A stretch of 64,000 bases of DNA from positions 3,782,001 through 3,846,000 of the forward strand of contig JAUSZU010000001.1 of the NCBI GenBank assembly GCA_030817875.1, read 5' to 3'. Source of the stretch: Flavobacterium sp. W4I14 (lineage in GTDB: Bacteria > Bacteroidota > Bacteroidia > Sphingobacteriales > Sphingobacteriaceae). The notes under the pieces are model-generated. The model did not search any database, was not told the DNA's origin, and was given only the letters and a program-made list of their open reading frames with translations. Each line of letters opens with the position of its first letter. Position 1 is the first letter of the stretch. Made by a program: the position numbers and the translations under genes. Shown piece after piece: positions 19,620 to 29,100 of the stretch.

Positions 19620-21125
19620 TTAATTACAAATAGGGGTGCCCTTTTTAAACTGAGGATCGTTGCCATTCTCTTTATATGGGAGTGCTAAATTATCTATTTC
19701 ATCTTTTGTAATTGTATTCCCATCACTCATTTTAAATGTATCCGTACCTTTTGCATCAATATAAGCTTTTGAATCTGCAACTCCACTCCATGCCATTGAA
19801 TAAGCATCTTTAATATTCATTCCAAAATAACTTTGTAAATATGCTGCCATTGGTTCAATATATTTTTTTGAAATCTCTTCATGATCTCCTTCCAGAACCT
19901 TACTACCTGAAGTATGGATGTAAGCGTGAACAGATTCATGAATAAGAGTAGAAATAACACTTTCTTTTGATGAATTTTTAAAATAGGAAGTTTGTAATGT
20001 AATATTCGCTTGAAATACGTTGTTTACAAAACTGCCACCTTTATATTGCCCTGGTGTACCATGATCTGTCGTTCCATCATAAATATTTAATGTTACCGTT
20101 TTACTCGCATCAAATAAAGAAATAATACCTCCTATCATGCCAATAATATCTTTATTTGCATCTAAAGCCGCTTTTACAGTTTTTGAAATACATGAGTCTG
20201 TTGTTTTATTCATAATATCTTTACAAGCCGTTATCCCCGTAGTCCCTCCAATGCAACCACAGTTCGGATCAAAATATGCCGAACCATTCTCTACTTCGGC
20301 ACAATCTTTAATCGGTGGATAATAGTCTCCACCACTACCCCCACTTCCTCCCCCTGTAGGCGTAAGGCCGTCATCATGATCAAAATAACTACAAATATCA
20401 GTATAATCCCAACCATCAAACAGATTCGAACAACGCTCATAACCTGATACCCCAACACAGCCTATACGGTAACGTGGTGCGGCCCTGGTTAAACAATATG
20501 GCGGTCGGCCATTATCCATAACCTTCCCTTTAGCACCAGGGCCATTTTTCTGCATCATGGCTTCGTATTGCAACTTAGTTGATGCACTTATCATCTTTTC
20601 CAGTTTACCTTTTGCATACTGCCATCCATTGGCAAATGTCCCCCCTAAAGTGTAAAAAGAAATTGTTCCGGTAAGTGTACCCACATTTTTGTAATGTATT
20701 TCTGTGGGGTTTTGCACATCGGCATTTACTACCGACATATAACAAGCATACAATATCTTACCAGTTTGCTTATTTTCAAATATTAATAATCGGAGATTAT
20801 GTTTCTTTTCTTCCTGCTCCAAATTAGATGGATTTGTTTCGGCGCTCATCAAGATCAGCTTTTCAGGATTGTTTAAGCCAATTTCATAAATCTTTTGGTC
20901 TGATCGTTCAATAACGTCAATATTATCCCATTGAGGACTCAGTTTACTGAAAGAACTGCTTTTAGATACTTTTATTTCACTTTGGTACCAGCTAGAAAGT
21001 TTTTCGATAGATTGCTCATCGGCTTTGCCGTAATCCTTTTTACAAGAATGGAGAATAAATATTGTGCTAATTAAAAGTGCTAAAGCAAGAGAATACTCCT
21101 TTAGAATGGCATAGTTTTTTTTCAT
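19620..21125 (-). CDS. Lipoprotein with C-terminal HExxH zincin-like domain, candidate effector
   Basis: 501 aa. Lipoprotein signal with Cys28 in ILHSCKK. Residues about 35-190 form an N-terminal domain (PQWDNIDV, YEIGLNNPEKL, LRLLIFENKQTGKILYACYM, TEIHYKNVGTLTGTISFYTLGG, FANGWQYAKGK). Then a Cys-rich stretch, a Gly-rich linker (GGGSGGSGGD near 258) and a C-terminal domain with LIHESVHAYIH: His396, Glu397 and His400 make an HExxH zinc site, with EGDHEEISKKYIEPM downstream as source of a third ligand. This is a gluzincin-like peptidase signature; no named family recognised. Variable catalytic tip on a conserved lipoprotein stem, a coupled secreted follower gene, and truncated copies of only the tip nearby are the hallmarks of polymorphic toxins, but a plain surface peptidase is equally possible. 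A consensus promoter lies 51 nt upstream. Confidence 0.85.
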   Translation of the reverse strand: MKKNYAILKEYSLALALLISTIFILHSCKKDYGKADEQSIEKLSSWYQSEIKVSKSSSFSKLSPQWDNIDVIERSDQKIYEIGLNNPEKLILMSAETNPSNLEQEEKKHNLRLLIFENKQTGKILYACYMSVVNADVQNPTEIHYKNVGTLTGTISFYTLGGTFANGWQYAKGKLEKMISASTKLQYEAMMQKNGPGAKGKVMDNGRPPYCLTRAAPRYRIGCVGVSGYERCSNLFDGWDYTDICSYFDHDDGLTPTGGGSGGSGGDYYPPIKDCAEVENGSAYFDPNCGCIGGTTGITACKDIMNKTTDSCISKTVKAALDANKDIIGMIGGIISLFDASKTVTLNIYDGTTDHGTPGQYKGGSFVNNVFQANITLQTSYFKNSSKESVISTLIHESVHAYIHTSGSKVLEGDHEEISKKYIEPMAAYLQSYFGMNIKDAYSMAWSGVADSKAYIDAKGTDTFKMSDGNTITKDEIDNLALPYKENGNDPQFKKGTPICN

Positions 21126-21175
21126 TTGTTAATTTAGATTTCATTTAATCATTAAGTGAGAGATGATATAAAGCA

Positions 21176-21206
21176 CAAATATATACGCAAAATGAAGTAT
21201 TACAAA
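21176..21206 (-). promoter_or_regulatory. Bacteroidota-type promoter of the HExxH lipoprotein gene
   Basis: On the minus strand TTTG (21206-21203), a 19-nt spacer and TATATTTG (21183-21176) match the primary Bacteroidota promoter (-33 TTTG, -7 TAnnTTTG, spacing about 19) exactly. Transcription would start near 21171, leaving a leader of roughly 46 nt. Confidence 0.6.
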
Positions 21207-21315
21207 TAAATAAGACAAAAAAATAGTAATAATAAGCAAAACACACAGAATTTAATAGTAATATCAACCATCAATACGCCGATTACCAGCTCATCAGTCA
21301 TTTTATCGATAACAC

Positions 21316-22140
21316 TTAACCAACACGCATTTCAGTAACCTGCTGATCGAAATGATTATTCATAATGCCCTGATAAACCTGTTCTGCAACACGATACAAT
21401 AAATCTACTTTTTCAAACAGTCGCATCACATCCGGCTCACTGATCGTATAATTGTTTTCGTAGCGAACAGCCAGGTAGGCTTCATCAAGTAAATGTAACA
21501 AGCAAAGTTCTTCTTCATCATTAAACAGCTCAGAAAGCGGCTTAACATAGGCCTTAACATATAATTGATGGGCACTGATGCGGTGTGTTTTTTTATCCTT
21601 TCCCATTACCAAAATTTCAACTGCTCTGTACATTAAATCGAAAACCTGGTGCAGCATAAAAGCACAATGTTCGAAATTTTGCTGTTTAAAATAGAAATTA
21701 GCTCCCGCCAGAAATTTGTTGGCCTTATTCGTTTCCTGTTGATAAGCGCTGCTCACCCGATCTGCAATGAACTCAGGTGCTCCACATTCAAGAAAATTTC
21801 CAGATTTACTAAATAAACAATTTTGAGCTGCAGTGGCATAGTAAAAAAACAAACTGCCCGCTAGCAAGGCCCGCTCAACTTCGTGCACATGAAAAACCCG
21901 ATAACTAAATTCCGTTTGCTCATTAAATACAATATTTAATACTGGCGTTAATTCGTTTAAAATACGCACATGTTTAAACTGAACCATAATCAGCATTTCC
22001 TGCACAGCTCTACCGGCGAAAAAATTGTTATGGAGATAAATATATTGAATGGGTGCCGCAACCGTAACCCCCTTTAATAAGCCCATTACGGTTTCTTCTT
22101 TTGTGGCACTATGGCTAAGGTTTAAGCATTTATTCCGCAT
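21316..22140 (-). CDS. HEPN-domain protein
   Basis: 274 aa from the ATG at 22140 (MRNKCLNL); the frame is also open from 22170. Either start overlaps the end of the upstream 391-aa gene, so the two are translationally coupled. The C-terminal part (about residues 140-255) fits a HEPN four-helix domain: NKANKFLAGANFYFKQQNF, CAFMLHQVFDLMYRAVEIL, THRISAHQLY, then EEELCLLHLLDEAYLAVRYENNY. The RNase-type RxxxxH motif is not evident (the nearest is R-ISA-H). The N-terminal half (LLKGVTVAAPIQYIYLHNNF) has no recognised motif. HEPN proteins are often partners of nucleotidyltransferases or act in stress and defence; the function here is unknown. Confidence 0.7.
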   Translation of the reverse strand: MRNKCLNLSHSATKEETVMGLLKGVTVAAPIQYIYLHNNFFAGRAVQEMLIMVQFKHVRILNELTPVLNIVFNEQTEFSYRVFHVHEVERALLAGSLFFYYATAAQNCLFSKSGNFLECGAPEFIADRVSSAYQQETNKANKFLAGANFYFKQQNFEHCAFMLHQVFDLMYRAVEILVMGKDKKTHRISAHQLYVKAYVKPLSELFNDEEELCLLHLLDEAYLAVRYENNYTISEPDVMRLFEKVDLLYRVAEQVYQGIMNNHFDQQVTEMRVG

Positions 22141-23305
22141 AATGCCACCTTTCATCTTTAATATCATCACTTAGTGAAGGATTACCGATCATTATAAAGA
22201 AAGCTTCAACGATCATCAGCATGGCTTCGTACTGCTCAAACAAAAATTCTTTATCCATCAGTTTAATGCTGCTCCCGGTACTAAATGCAGCATACAACCA
22301 CTCTAAAAGGCCTAAGCGCAATTGTTTAATTTTTTCAGGAATAAAAAAAGACGTTACAAAGCGATAAGGATTTTCGATGTGTTCGGCTGGTAATGTATTT
22401 ACTTCACAAAGGCCTTTGTTGTACACTTCGCTTGTAATAAAACGATCTTCAGTAATTAATCCTTCAGGCAAGGCTTCCTGATAAATCAGTTTTTTGGCTG
22501 CAATTAAATAACCTGCGTTAAGCAATTTCGTAAACTGGTTATAGAGGAAAAAATAATCGGCAACATCACTTAAACGGTGTTCCTCTGATAAGGCCATTTT
22601 ATACCATTTTTTCAGGTATGTTTTATGCCCCGCAAGGTTATCCAAACTAAAGAAAAATTCAATTGCTTTAAATGGATCATCAAATAATTCCTGATCGAAA
22701 GCCAAAGGCGATGTACTTTCGAACATGGCCATATGGTAATAGCGATCGATGCTCTTAAAACTATTTTTAGTGATAACCCTTTCATGGATGAGCCAACAGG
22801 CCTCCAGCATTTTCATGGTATTCTCGTAAAACGCGGCAACATATTGATCCCAATCCAGATCGAGCTTATTTTCCAATCCGGCCAGTAACCATTCCTTGTA
22901 AACCATCTTATAGCTATCCGATTCAAAGAAGATAAAAATATCTAAAAAAGTAAATTTAGGATTTTTCATTTCGCCCTTGCTCAACAGTTTCGGGCAATAT
23001 TCAAGCACAACCGATTCGCGTTCCAAATTACATTCATCAAGCTCAATCGCTTTTACAAATGCAGTATCAGCTTCAATCCGGTTAAAAATTAAATCCGAAT
23101 AATCAAACAGCGGCACCAGTTTTTCATAAAAACCCAATAGCTTTGCGGGGTGCTTTTGCGGCAAATAATCGAATTCGTTTTGGGATGGGTTTATCCAGTT
23201 TTTTAAAAAATTTAAATGATGGCCTACACCATCTGATAAAAAAAAGTTTTCAATGGCATCAATAAAAGCCATCGTTTCTTTTTTAAAATTTGAGTTCCCT
23301 TCCAT
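22130..23305 (-). CDS. Protein of unknown function with four internal helical repeats
   Basis: 391 aa, no signal or membrane segment, acidic and rich in aromatic residues. I recognise no family. The sequence contains four related units of about 60-65 residues, at roughly 12-75, 115-175, 208-270 and 311-374. Each has FxxIEFFF-like start, then KxxLxxW with small spacing, then a Y/F-rich helix ending in LxxAxxxI (for example EFFFSLDNLAGHKTYLKKWY and LLNAGYLIAAKKL; SFFIPEKIKQLRLGLLEWLY and MIVEAFFIMIG). It is divergent from the S24 repressor gene 100 bp away and coupled to the HEPN gene behind it. Confidence 0.75.
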   Translation of the reverse strand: MEGNSNFKKETMAFIDAIENFFLSDGVGHHLNFLKNWINPSQNEFDYLPQKHPAKLLGFYEKLVPLFDYSDLIFNRIEADTAFVKAIELDECNLERESVVLEYCPKLLSKGEMKNPKFTFLDIFIFFESDSYKMVYKEWLLAGLENKLDLDWDQYVAAFYENTMKMLEACWLIHERVITKNSFKSIDRYYHMAMFESTSPLAFDQELFDDPFKAIEFFFSLDNLAGHKTYLKKWYKMALSEEHRLSDVADYFFLYNQFTKLLNAGYLIAAKKLIYQEALPEGLITEDRFITSEVYNKGLCEVNTLPAEHIENPYRFVTSFFIPEKIKQLRLGLLEWLYAAFSTGSSIKLMDKEFLFEQYEAMLMIVEAFFIMIGNPSLSDDIKDERWHYAE

Positions 23306-23330
23306 AGCGTATATTTTTTAAATGATTATA

Positions 23331-23348
23331 TTAGCTAACGAATTTAGC
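23331..23348. promoter_or_regulatory. Candidate operator TTAGCTAA in the repressor/HEPN divergent promoter
   Basis: The 8-bp palindrome TTAGCTAA (23331-23338) is followed by a half site TTTAGC (23343-23348). It starts 75 bp before the ATG of the S24 repressor gene. The same palindrome occurs twice before recA, the nearer copy also starting 75 bp before that gene's ATG. The operator role is inferred from this shared position. Confidence 0.4.
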
Positions 23349-23405
23349 AAAATATAATAAGTTAAACTATAAATAATACATAAAACTTACCAACATATTT
23401 ACCCT

Positions 23406-24053
23406 ATGAATGAAAACCAACGCTTAAAAAACCTAATGGATTTGTTGAATTTTAAGACCCAAAAAGATTTTGCTATGGCGTTGAATATCCAACAAGGCTC
23501 TCTTTCGGATATTTTAAGAGAAAGGATCAAGGTTTCAAATGCCATTAAAGATAAACTCGAACTTAAATTCGACGTAAATTTAACATGGCTTGAAAACGGA
23601 ACCGGCGAACCGTTTTTTAAAAAGAAGCCAGGCGTTAGCGAAAGTAAAGAGGGTGTTCCTTATTTCGATATGAGTCTATCGGATGCTAAAGAGCTCTTAG
23701 TAGAAGAACAGCGGGCAGAATACCTGGTAAATTACCTCCCTTTTAACGATTGCACGGCCTATTTACCGGTTTATGGCGATAGCATGTATCCCAAATATGC
23801 CGCAGGCGAAATTATTGCCATAAAAGAAATTACCAATTACGAAATTCTACAGTGGGGCGAAGCTTATGTGGTCATGACGGATGCAGATAGTAACAGTTTA
23901 CGCACCATAAAACTAATTTTTCAGCACGCCGATAATACCAAACTAATCCTCCGTTCTTCAAATCCTAATTTCAAAGGCGATACCATAATCCGCAAGAAAA
24001 ACATCCAGGCACTTTACATTATAAAAGGAAAAATTACACGGAATGTTATTTAG
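23406..24053 (+). CDS. XRE-HTH / S24 peptidase-type repressor (LexA/CI-like)
   Basis: 215 aa. N-terminal HTH (about 1-65: TQKDFAMALNIQQGSLSDILRERIKVS) followed by an S24 domain: YLPVYGDSMYPKYAAGEII carries the nucleophile Ser126, and SLRTIKL supplies Lys169 as the likely general base; RSSNPNFKG matches the family's C-terminal motif. S24 repressors of the LexA/CI type cut themselves at an Ala-Gly or Cys-Gly bond after DNA damage. No Ala-Gly or Cys-Gly dipeptide is visible between residues 65 and 115, so self-cleavage may be absent or use another bond. Divergent from the HEPN operon, which it probably controls. A shared palindrome with recA makes a damage-response role worth testing. Confidence 0.85.
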   Translation: MNENQRLKNLMDLLNFKTQKDFAMALNIQQGSLSDILRERIKVSNAIKDKLELKFDVNLTWLENGTGEPFFKKKPGVSESKEGVPYFDMSLSDAKELLVEEQRAEYLVNYLPFNDCTAYLPVYGDSMYPKYAAGEIIAIKEITNYEILQWGEAYVVMTDADSNSLRTIKLIFQHADNTKLILRSSNPNFKGDTIIRKKNIQALYIIKGKITRNVI

Positions 24054-24465
24054 GAAAAGCAGTTTTCAGTTCAGGGTTTCCGGTTCTAGGTTAATAGTTT
24101 ACAGTTAACTGAAAATTGCGAATTGCCAGCTGAAAACTGAATCCACGGAATAACAAAAAAGGTTCCCCGCAGATCAGCAGATTTTCGCAGATTTTAAAAT
24201 ACATATGGGAGTTTAATGCTCATGAATGCCATTGAATAAAGGAAAACTGATGAATGATCGTAATGCCTTAGTAGTTTTTTTATGTTGCATTAAGATTCCC
24301 GCATGCGCGGGAATGACGACCGCTCTTTAGCATCTGCGTCATCATCTTTAATCAGCGGGAGTATAAAAAAGGTTCCCGCAGATCAGCAGATTTCCGCAGA
24401 TTTTAAAAAGCCATATGCGAGTTTGTGTTAAAAAGTACCATTTTGGTTAATTTATTGCGATGAAT

Positions 24466-24562
24466 CGTCATTGCGAGAAGGCTTTTTCAGCCGACGAAGC
24501 AATCTTTCTAGCAACGATTACTAGCATGAAAGATTGCTTCGTCGTTCCTCCTCGCAATGACG
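24466..24562. repeat. 97-bp palindromic REP/MITE-like element, copy 1
   Basis: Ends are the inverted repeats CGTCATTGCGAG and CTCGCAATGACG; inside them GACGAAGCAATCTTTC pairs with GAAAGATTGCTTCGTC. A second copy of the same element, including the AAGGCTTTTTCAGCC side arm, lies at 33749-33843. The RNA or single strand would fold into one long hairpin. No coding capacity. Confidence 0.8.
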
Positions 24563-24591
24563 ACTTTCTTTAGAATCTATCAATGAAAACT

Positions 24592-24625
24592 AAAAAAGCG
24601 GTCCGATCAATGATCAGCCCGCTTT
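24592..24625 (-). terminator. Rho-independent terminator of the SusC/SusD operon
   Basis: Read on the minus strand, AAAGCGG and CCGCTTT pair around a TGATCA-containing loop, followed by a run of T. It starts 23 nt past the SusD stop at 24648. Confidence 0.75.
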
Positions 24626-24647
24626 GCTTATTATATAAATTAACTTT

Positions 24648-26177
24648 TTAGTATCCTGGATTCTGGTACATTTTAACCGGATCTAATTTCACTTCATCAA
24701 AAGGAATAGGATAATACCTGTCTTTTAAGGTTACGTTAGCCAGCTTGGCAATCCCGTATGCTGATTGTGGTTTAGCTTTTAAATATGTAACCAACTCCGC
24801 AGCAGTAAAATTCCTGATCAAATCAAACCATCTTTGGTGTTCAAAAGCGAACTCTACCCTACGCTCGTGTAAAATAGCAAGCTTTAAAGTCGGGAATTTA
24901 GCCGCATAATTGGCGTCTGTTTTGGCTACAGCGTATAAAGGCATTCCAGCCCTTGCCCTAACCATATCCAGATATTGAATGGCCACCGCATCGTTGCCCT
25001 GCAACATATTTACCTCCGCAAGCATTAAAATTACATCAGCATAACGCATCAAAATCCAGTCATTGCCTCCATAACCGTTTTTAGTGGCCAATTCACTCGC
25101 ATCGCGGAATTTGGTAATAAACCAATCCTTTACCGTGGCATCGTTAGCGTATTTTACCGAGAAATCTTTCCTTAAATCGCTTGTTTCGTACTCATTGATC
25201 AGGTCTAGCTTCACATTACCACCAATACCGGTTGATACTTTTAATGAATTAATCAATTCGCCTTTTGCCTGGTTGTTTGCAGCAATGCTCGAACTGTAAT
25301 TCACATCACCTTGTTTATAGGATATCTGGAAAATCAACTCTTTACAAGTCATTTTCTTCGCTACATCAAAAACATCAACATAAGGGATTTCAGATAAATT
25401 TCCAAAAGTTTTCATGTTGTAAGCTGCCAATAGATAAGTATTGGCATTAGTTAGGTTTTCGGCTTTATTTGCCGGTAACGTTGCCGCCATTGTTAAGTAA
25501 ACCTTGCCCAAATAAGCATTAATTGCAGCTTTTGAAGTCCTCCCGATGTTTGCCGAGTTCTGAAAATTCGGCAACGTACTGTTTAAACCGTCTTTTAAAT
25601 CGGCAACAATCTGGTTATACACATCAGCCTCAGGTACACGGAAGGTTGCGGCGGTAACCTCATCCGTATTATTCAATTGTTTGGTAACTAAGGGAACAGG
25701 ACCCCATTTCCTAACCAGTTCGAAATACATAATAGCCCTGATAAATTTGGCTTCGGCAATGTAGTTTACCTTGTTTGCAGGTGTTACAAAAGTTACCTTA
25801 TCAATGTTCGATAAAATTACGTTGCTCCGGGTAATCGCGTTGAAAAGCGCCAGCCAGTGTGCTTTTAAATAAGAGTTACTGGGTAATAAAGAGAAATCGT
25901 TAAACTGGAAAGGTTCACCAGCATTACTCTGGTTATCGTTTCTTCCTGCATCGTCCGAGCGTTCATCGGTAAACAGTCCACTGTTCTCACCCAGGGTATT
26001 ACTACTCCTTAACGATTGGTAAGCGCCATTTACTGCCAATAGCACATCGTTTTCTGTTCTAAAATAATCTTCAACAGTAACTGCGTTTGGGTTGTTTTGT
26101 GCTAAAAAATCTTTTTTACAGGCACTTAGGGTTAAAACTGCTCCAAGGGCCAGAATTGTATAAATATTGTTCTTCAT
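24648..26177 (-). CDS. SusD/RagB-type nutrient-binding outer-membrane lipoprotein
   Basis: 509 aa from the ATG at 26177, chosen because it begins the lipoprotein signal (MKNNIYTILALGAVLTLSACKK, Cys20) and starts 10 nt after the SusC stop; an open frame to 26243 would overlap SusC. SusD features: FLAQNNPNAVTVEDYFRTENDVLLAVNGAYQSL, RAIMYFELVRKWGPVPL, ADVILMLAEVNMLQG, ILHERRVEFAFEHQRWFDLIR and terminal MYQNPGY. It should form the surface lid of the SusC receptor before it. No glycosidase or regulator gene adjoins the pair, so the ligand cannot be guessed. Confidence 0.95.
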   Translation of the reverse strand: MKNNIYTILALGAVLTLSACKKDFLAQNNPNAVTVEDYFRTENDVLLAVNGAYQSLRSSNTLGENSGLFTDERSDDAGRNDNQSNAGEPFQFNDFSLLPSNSYLKAHWLALFNAITRSNVILSNIDKVTFVTPANKVNYIAEAKFIRAIMYFELVRKWGPVPLVTKQLNNTDEVTAATFRVPEADVYNQIVADLKDGLNSTLPNFQNSANIGRTSKAAINAYLGKVYLTMAATLPANKAENLTNANTYLLAAYNMKTFGNLSEIPYVDVFDVAKKMTCKELIFQISYKQGDVNYSSSIAANNQAKGELINSLKVSTGIGGNVKLDLINEYETSDLRKDFSVKYANDATVKDWFITKFRDASELATKNGYGGNDWILMRYADVILMLAEVNMLQGNDAVAIQYLDMVRARAGMPLYAVAKTDANYAAKFPTLKLAILHERRVEFAFEHQRWFDLIRNFTAAELVTYLKAKPQSAYGIAKLANVTLKDRYYPIPFDEVKLDPVKMYQNPGY

Positions 26178-26187
26178 TTTCTTAATG

Positions 26188-29100
26188 CTAAAAAGTAAGT
26201 TTAATACCGAGGTTATAGGCTCTTGCCAATGGATAGTTACCATAATCTACACCAGGAGTTAAATTAGAACCTCCACTATAATCTACCTCCGGGTTATAAC
26301 CCTTGTAATCGGTAATCGTAAAAGCATTATCAACACTGGCATAAATGCGGATGTTGCTCACTTTTATCGCATTGGCGAGCATTTTAGGGAAGGTATAACC
26401 TAAAGTAATGTTGGTACATCTGAAGTAAGATCCATCCTGAATATAGAAAGACGATAAACGGGTACTGTTACTTTGCGTACCCGCACGCGATGCACGGTAG
26501 TTTAAACCACTGCCAGGGTTAGCTTCGTTTCTGTAACGGTCGGCAACCTCTGCATATTGATTTCCCGAACCTTCAAAGTTATACAGGTAATAATCCTGCC
26601 CATCTAAAACCTGGTTCCCGTACGACCCATTGAAAGATGCCCTTAAATCAAACGTTTTGTAAGAAGTGTTTAAGGCAAAACCATAGGTGAATTTAGGGTA
26701 TGGTGTGCCAATAACGGTTTTGTCCGCGTCATTTACAATGCCGTTACCATCCGTATCCTGAAAATATAAATCACCGATTTTAGCCGGGTTCGTAGCAGAT
26801 GCCGATGGGGCAACCTTACCTAAATTATCGGCAGTAATTCTACCCAAAGCCTTAAATCCGTAGAACATGCCTACAGGCTGACCTTCTTGTGTAATGTGTG
26901 TTAAATACGAACGTTCTGCACCATTGGTTAAGATGGTACTTGCTCCACCCATATTTAAAACTTTGTTGCGGTTTAAGGCAATGTTTCCGCTGAGGCCCAA
27001 TGTAAAATCCTGTTTTTGGATAATTCTTCCATCCAGTTGGATATCAAAACCTTTGTTGCTGATTTTACTGTCGACCAGATTGGTCAGGATAGAAGAAGTT
27101 CCTGATACAGCAGAAATGGGTTGGTTAAACAACAAATTATATGAATAACTCAGGTAATAATTGGCTATGATATTTAAGCGGTTTTTAAACAGGCTGATAT
27201 CGGTACCAAAATTATACTGGGAAGTAGATTCCCATCCCAGCTTCGGGTCCTGGATGGCATTTGGCCAGATCGCCGTCGAAATCGCATTTCCAAAAACCAC
27301 ACCGCCCGGCGCACTCATTTCCTGTGCGGTTCTATAATTCGGAATGTTGTTGTTGCCGCTCAATCCCCAACTTGCCCTTAACTTAACGGTTGATTGTTCG
27401 CCAAGAAAACTGTTATAGAAATCTTCTTCCGAAAGGTTCCATCCTGCGGCTACCGAAGGAAAATTGCCATATTTATTCAGCGGACCAAACCTTGATGACC
27501 CATCACGGCGGAATGAACCGGTTAAAAAGTATTTACCGGCATAATTATAGCTGAAACGGCCAAAATAAGAAAGTAAGGTATTGGTAGCTTTAGCTGTTTT
27601 GTTTGCTCCATCAGTTATTAAAGTTAAAAATCCTGCATCAGCACCTTTATCTGTAATTTCACCAATTTTATCATTCTGGAAACCACTGGCAGAAATACGG
27701 ATCAGATCGCTGGTTGTTTTTTGCGCAGAATATCCTCCAAGCACATCAATTTTATGTTTACCAAATGTTTTATTGTAGTTTAGGGTAAACTCGCCAAGCT
27801 GATCAACCTGGCTAAGGGTTTGCGCAATTGCATTCGCCGCTGTTATTGCAGCGGTAGAATAAGGTGGGTTGTTACCATTACTTAAGCTGGTTGGCAGATA
27901 AAAATCATATTTTTCATTGTAAGTCTGTGTACCTAAATTGGCTTTAAAATCCAGTCCTTCCAATATGTTATAAGTAGCGTTGGCATTATAGGTGCTTCTC
28001 GCCCCTTTTCTGGTGATTTTTACTTGTTCAACTGTAGCCAAAGGATTCTCTGGGTTTTGGATACCGTATTGGGAAGCTAATGCGCCCATGCCAAACTGGA
28101 TCGGGTTTCCATTGGCATCCCTCGCAGGCAGATAAGGTAGGTAAATTAAAGCCGACATCATCGGGCTTAAATCGTAACGGCCTTCCCTCACCTCGCGGTT
28201 ATCGTTCTGCGTATACGAAATATTTGCGCCTACACGTAAACGCTCACTCACCTTGCCATCAATATTCCCCCTAAAGTTGGTTACCTTTTGGTTGGTGTTG
28301 GTTACAATACCATCGTTGTTCTGGTAACCACCGCTTAAAAAGTATTTTACATCTTTGGTACCGCCAGAAAATGAAAGGTTATGGCGTTGAAAGGCTGCAT
28401 TGCGGTACAATTCATCCTGCCAGTCGGTATTATAAGCTGCAGAGATAGCCTGTTGTGTACTAAAATTATAAAGATCGGCTGGTATGCTTACACTACTTCC
28501 ATTGCCCACATTGGCAATACGGGTAGTATTATTATCACTAAACATCGCATCGTTCCAGGTTTTGCCGGAGTTTACCCATAAATCTTTATAGGCATTGTTA
28601 CGTCCGTCGATTAAAAGCTGGATAAACTGGTTGGCATCCAATAATTTTACTTTTTTGGCCAATTGAGAAACTCCCCCCTGCACATCGTACTCAAACTTTC
28701 CTTTTCCATCTGCACCTCTTTTGGTGGTAATTAACACTACCCCACCCGATGCTCTTGAGCCATAAATGGCTGCAGAAGCCGCATCTTTTAAAATGTCTAT
28801 GGTTTCGATATCCTCGGGATTGATGGATACATTGTTTCCTGCCGGATAACCATCAATTACGTATAAGGGATCCGAACTGGCGTTAATGGACCCGATACCC
28901 CTCACCCTGATTTTGGTACCCGAATATGGCGCACCACTGGTTTGCGATACCTGTACACCGGCAACCTTACCAACCAATGCCTGACCAACAGTTGGAGAAG
29001 TTGAATTCATTTCGCTGGCCTTAACACTACTGATGGCACCCGTTACGTCCGATTTTCTGATCTTCTGATAGCCGATAGCCACAACCTCGTTAAGTGTATT

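Larger units (their letters stand above)
24054..24647. repeat. Gene-free spacer with dispersed repeats and a terminator
   Basis: 594 bp without a credible gene. It holds two near copies of AGGTTCCCGCAGATCAGCAG with the following CAGATTTTAAAA (about 24160-24205 and 24370-24415), a REP-like inverted pair around CCCGCATGCGCGGGAATGAC (24299-24318), the 97-bp palindromic element listed at 24466-24562, and the SusD terminator at 24592-24625. Confidence 0.65.

Noticed and set aside
26178..26243. Upstream start of the second-cluster SusD at 26243
   Set aside because: It would overlap the end of SusC by 56 nt and place 22 residues before the lipoprotein signal.
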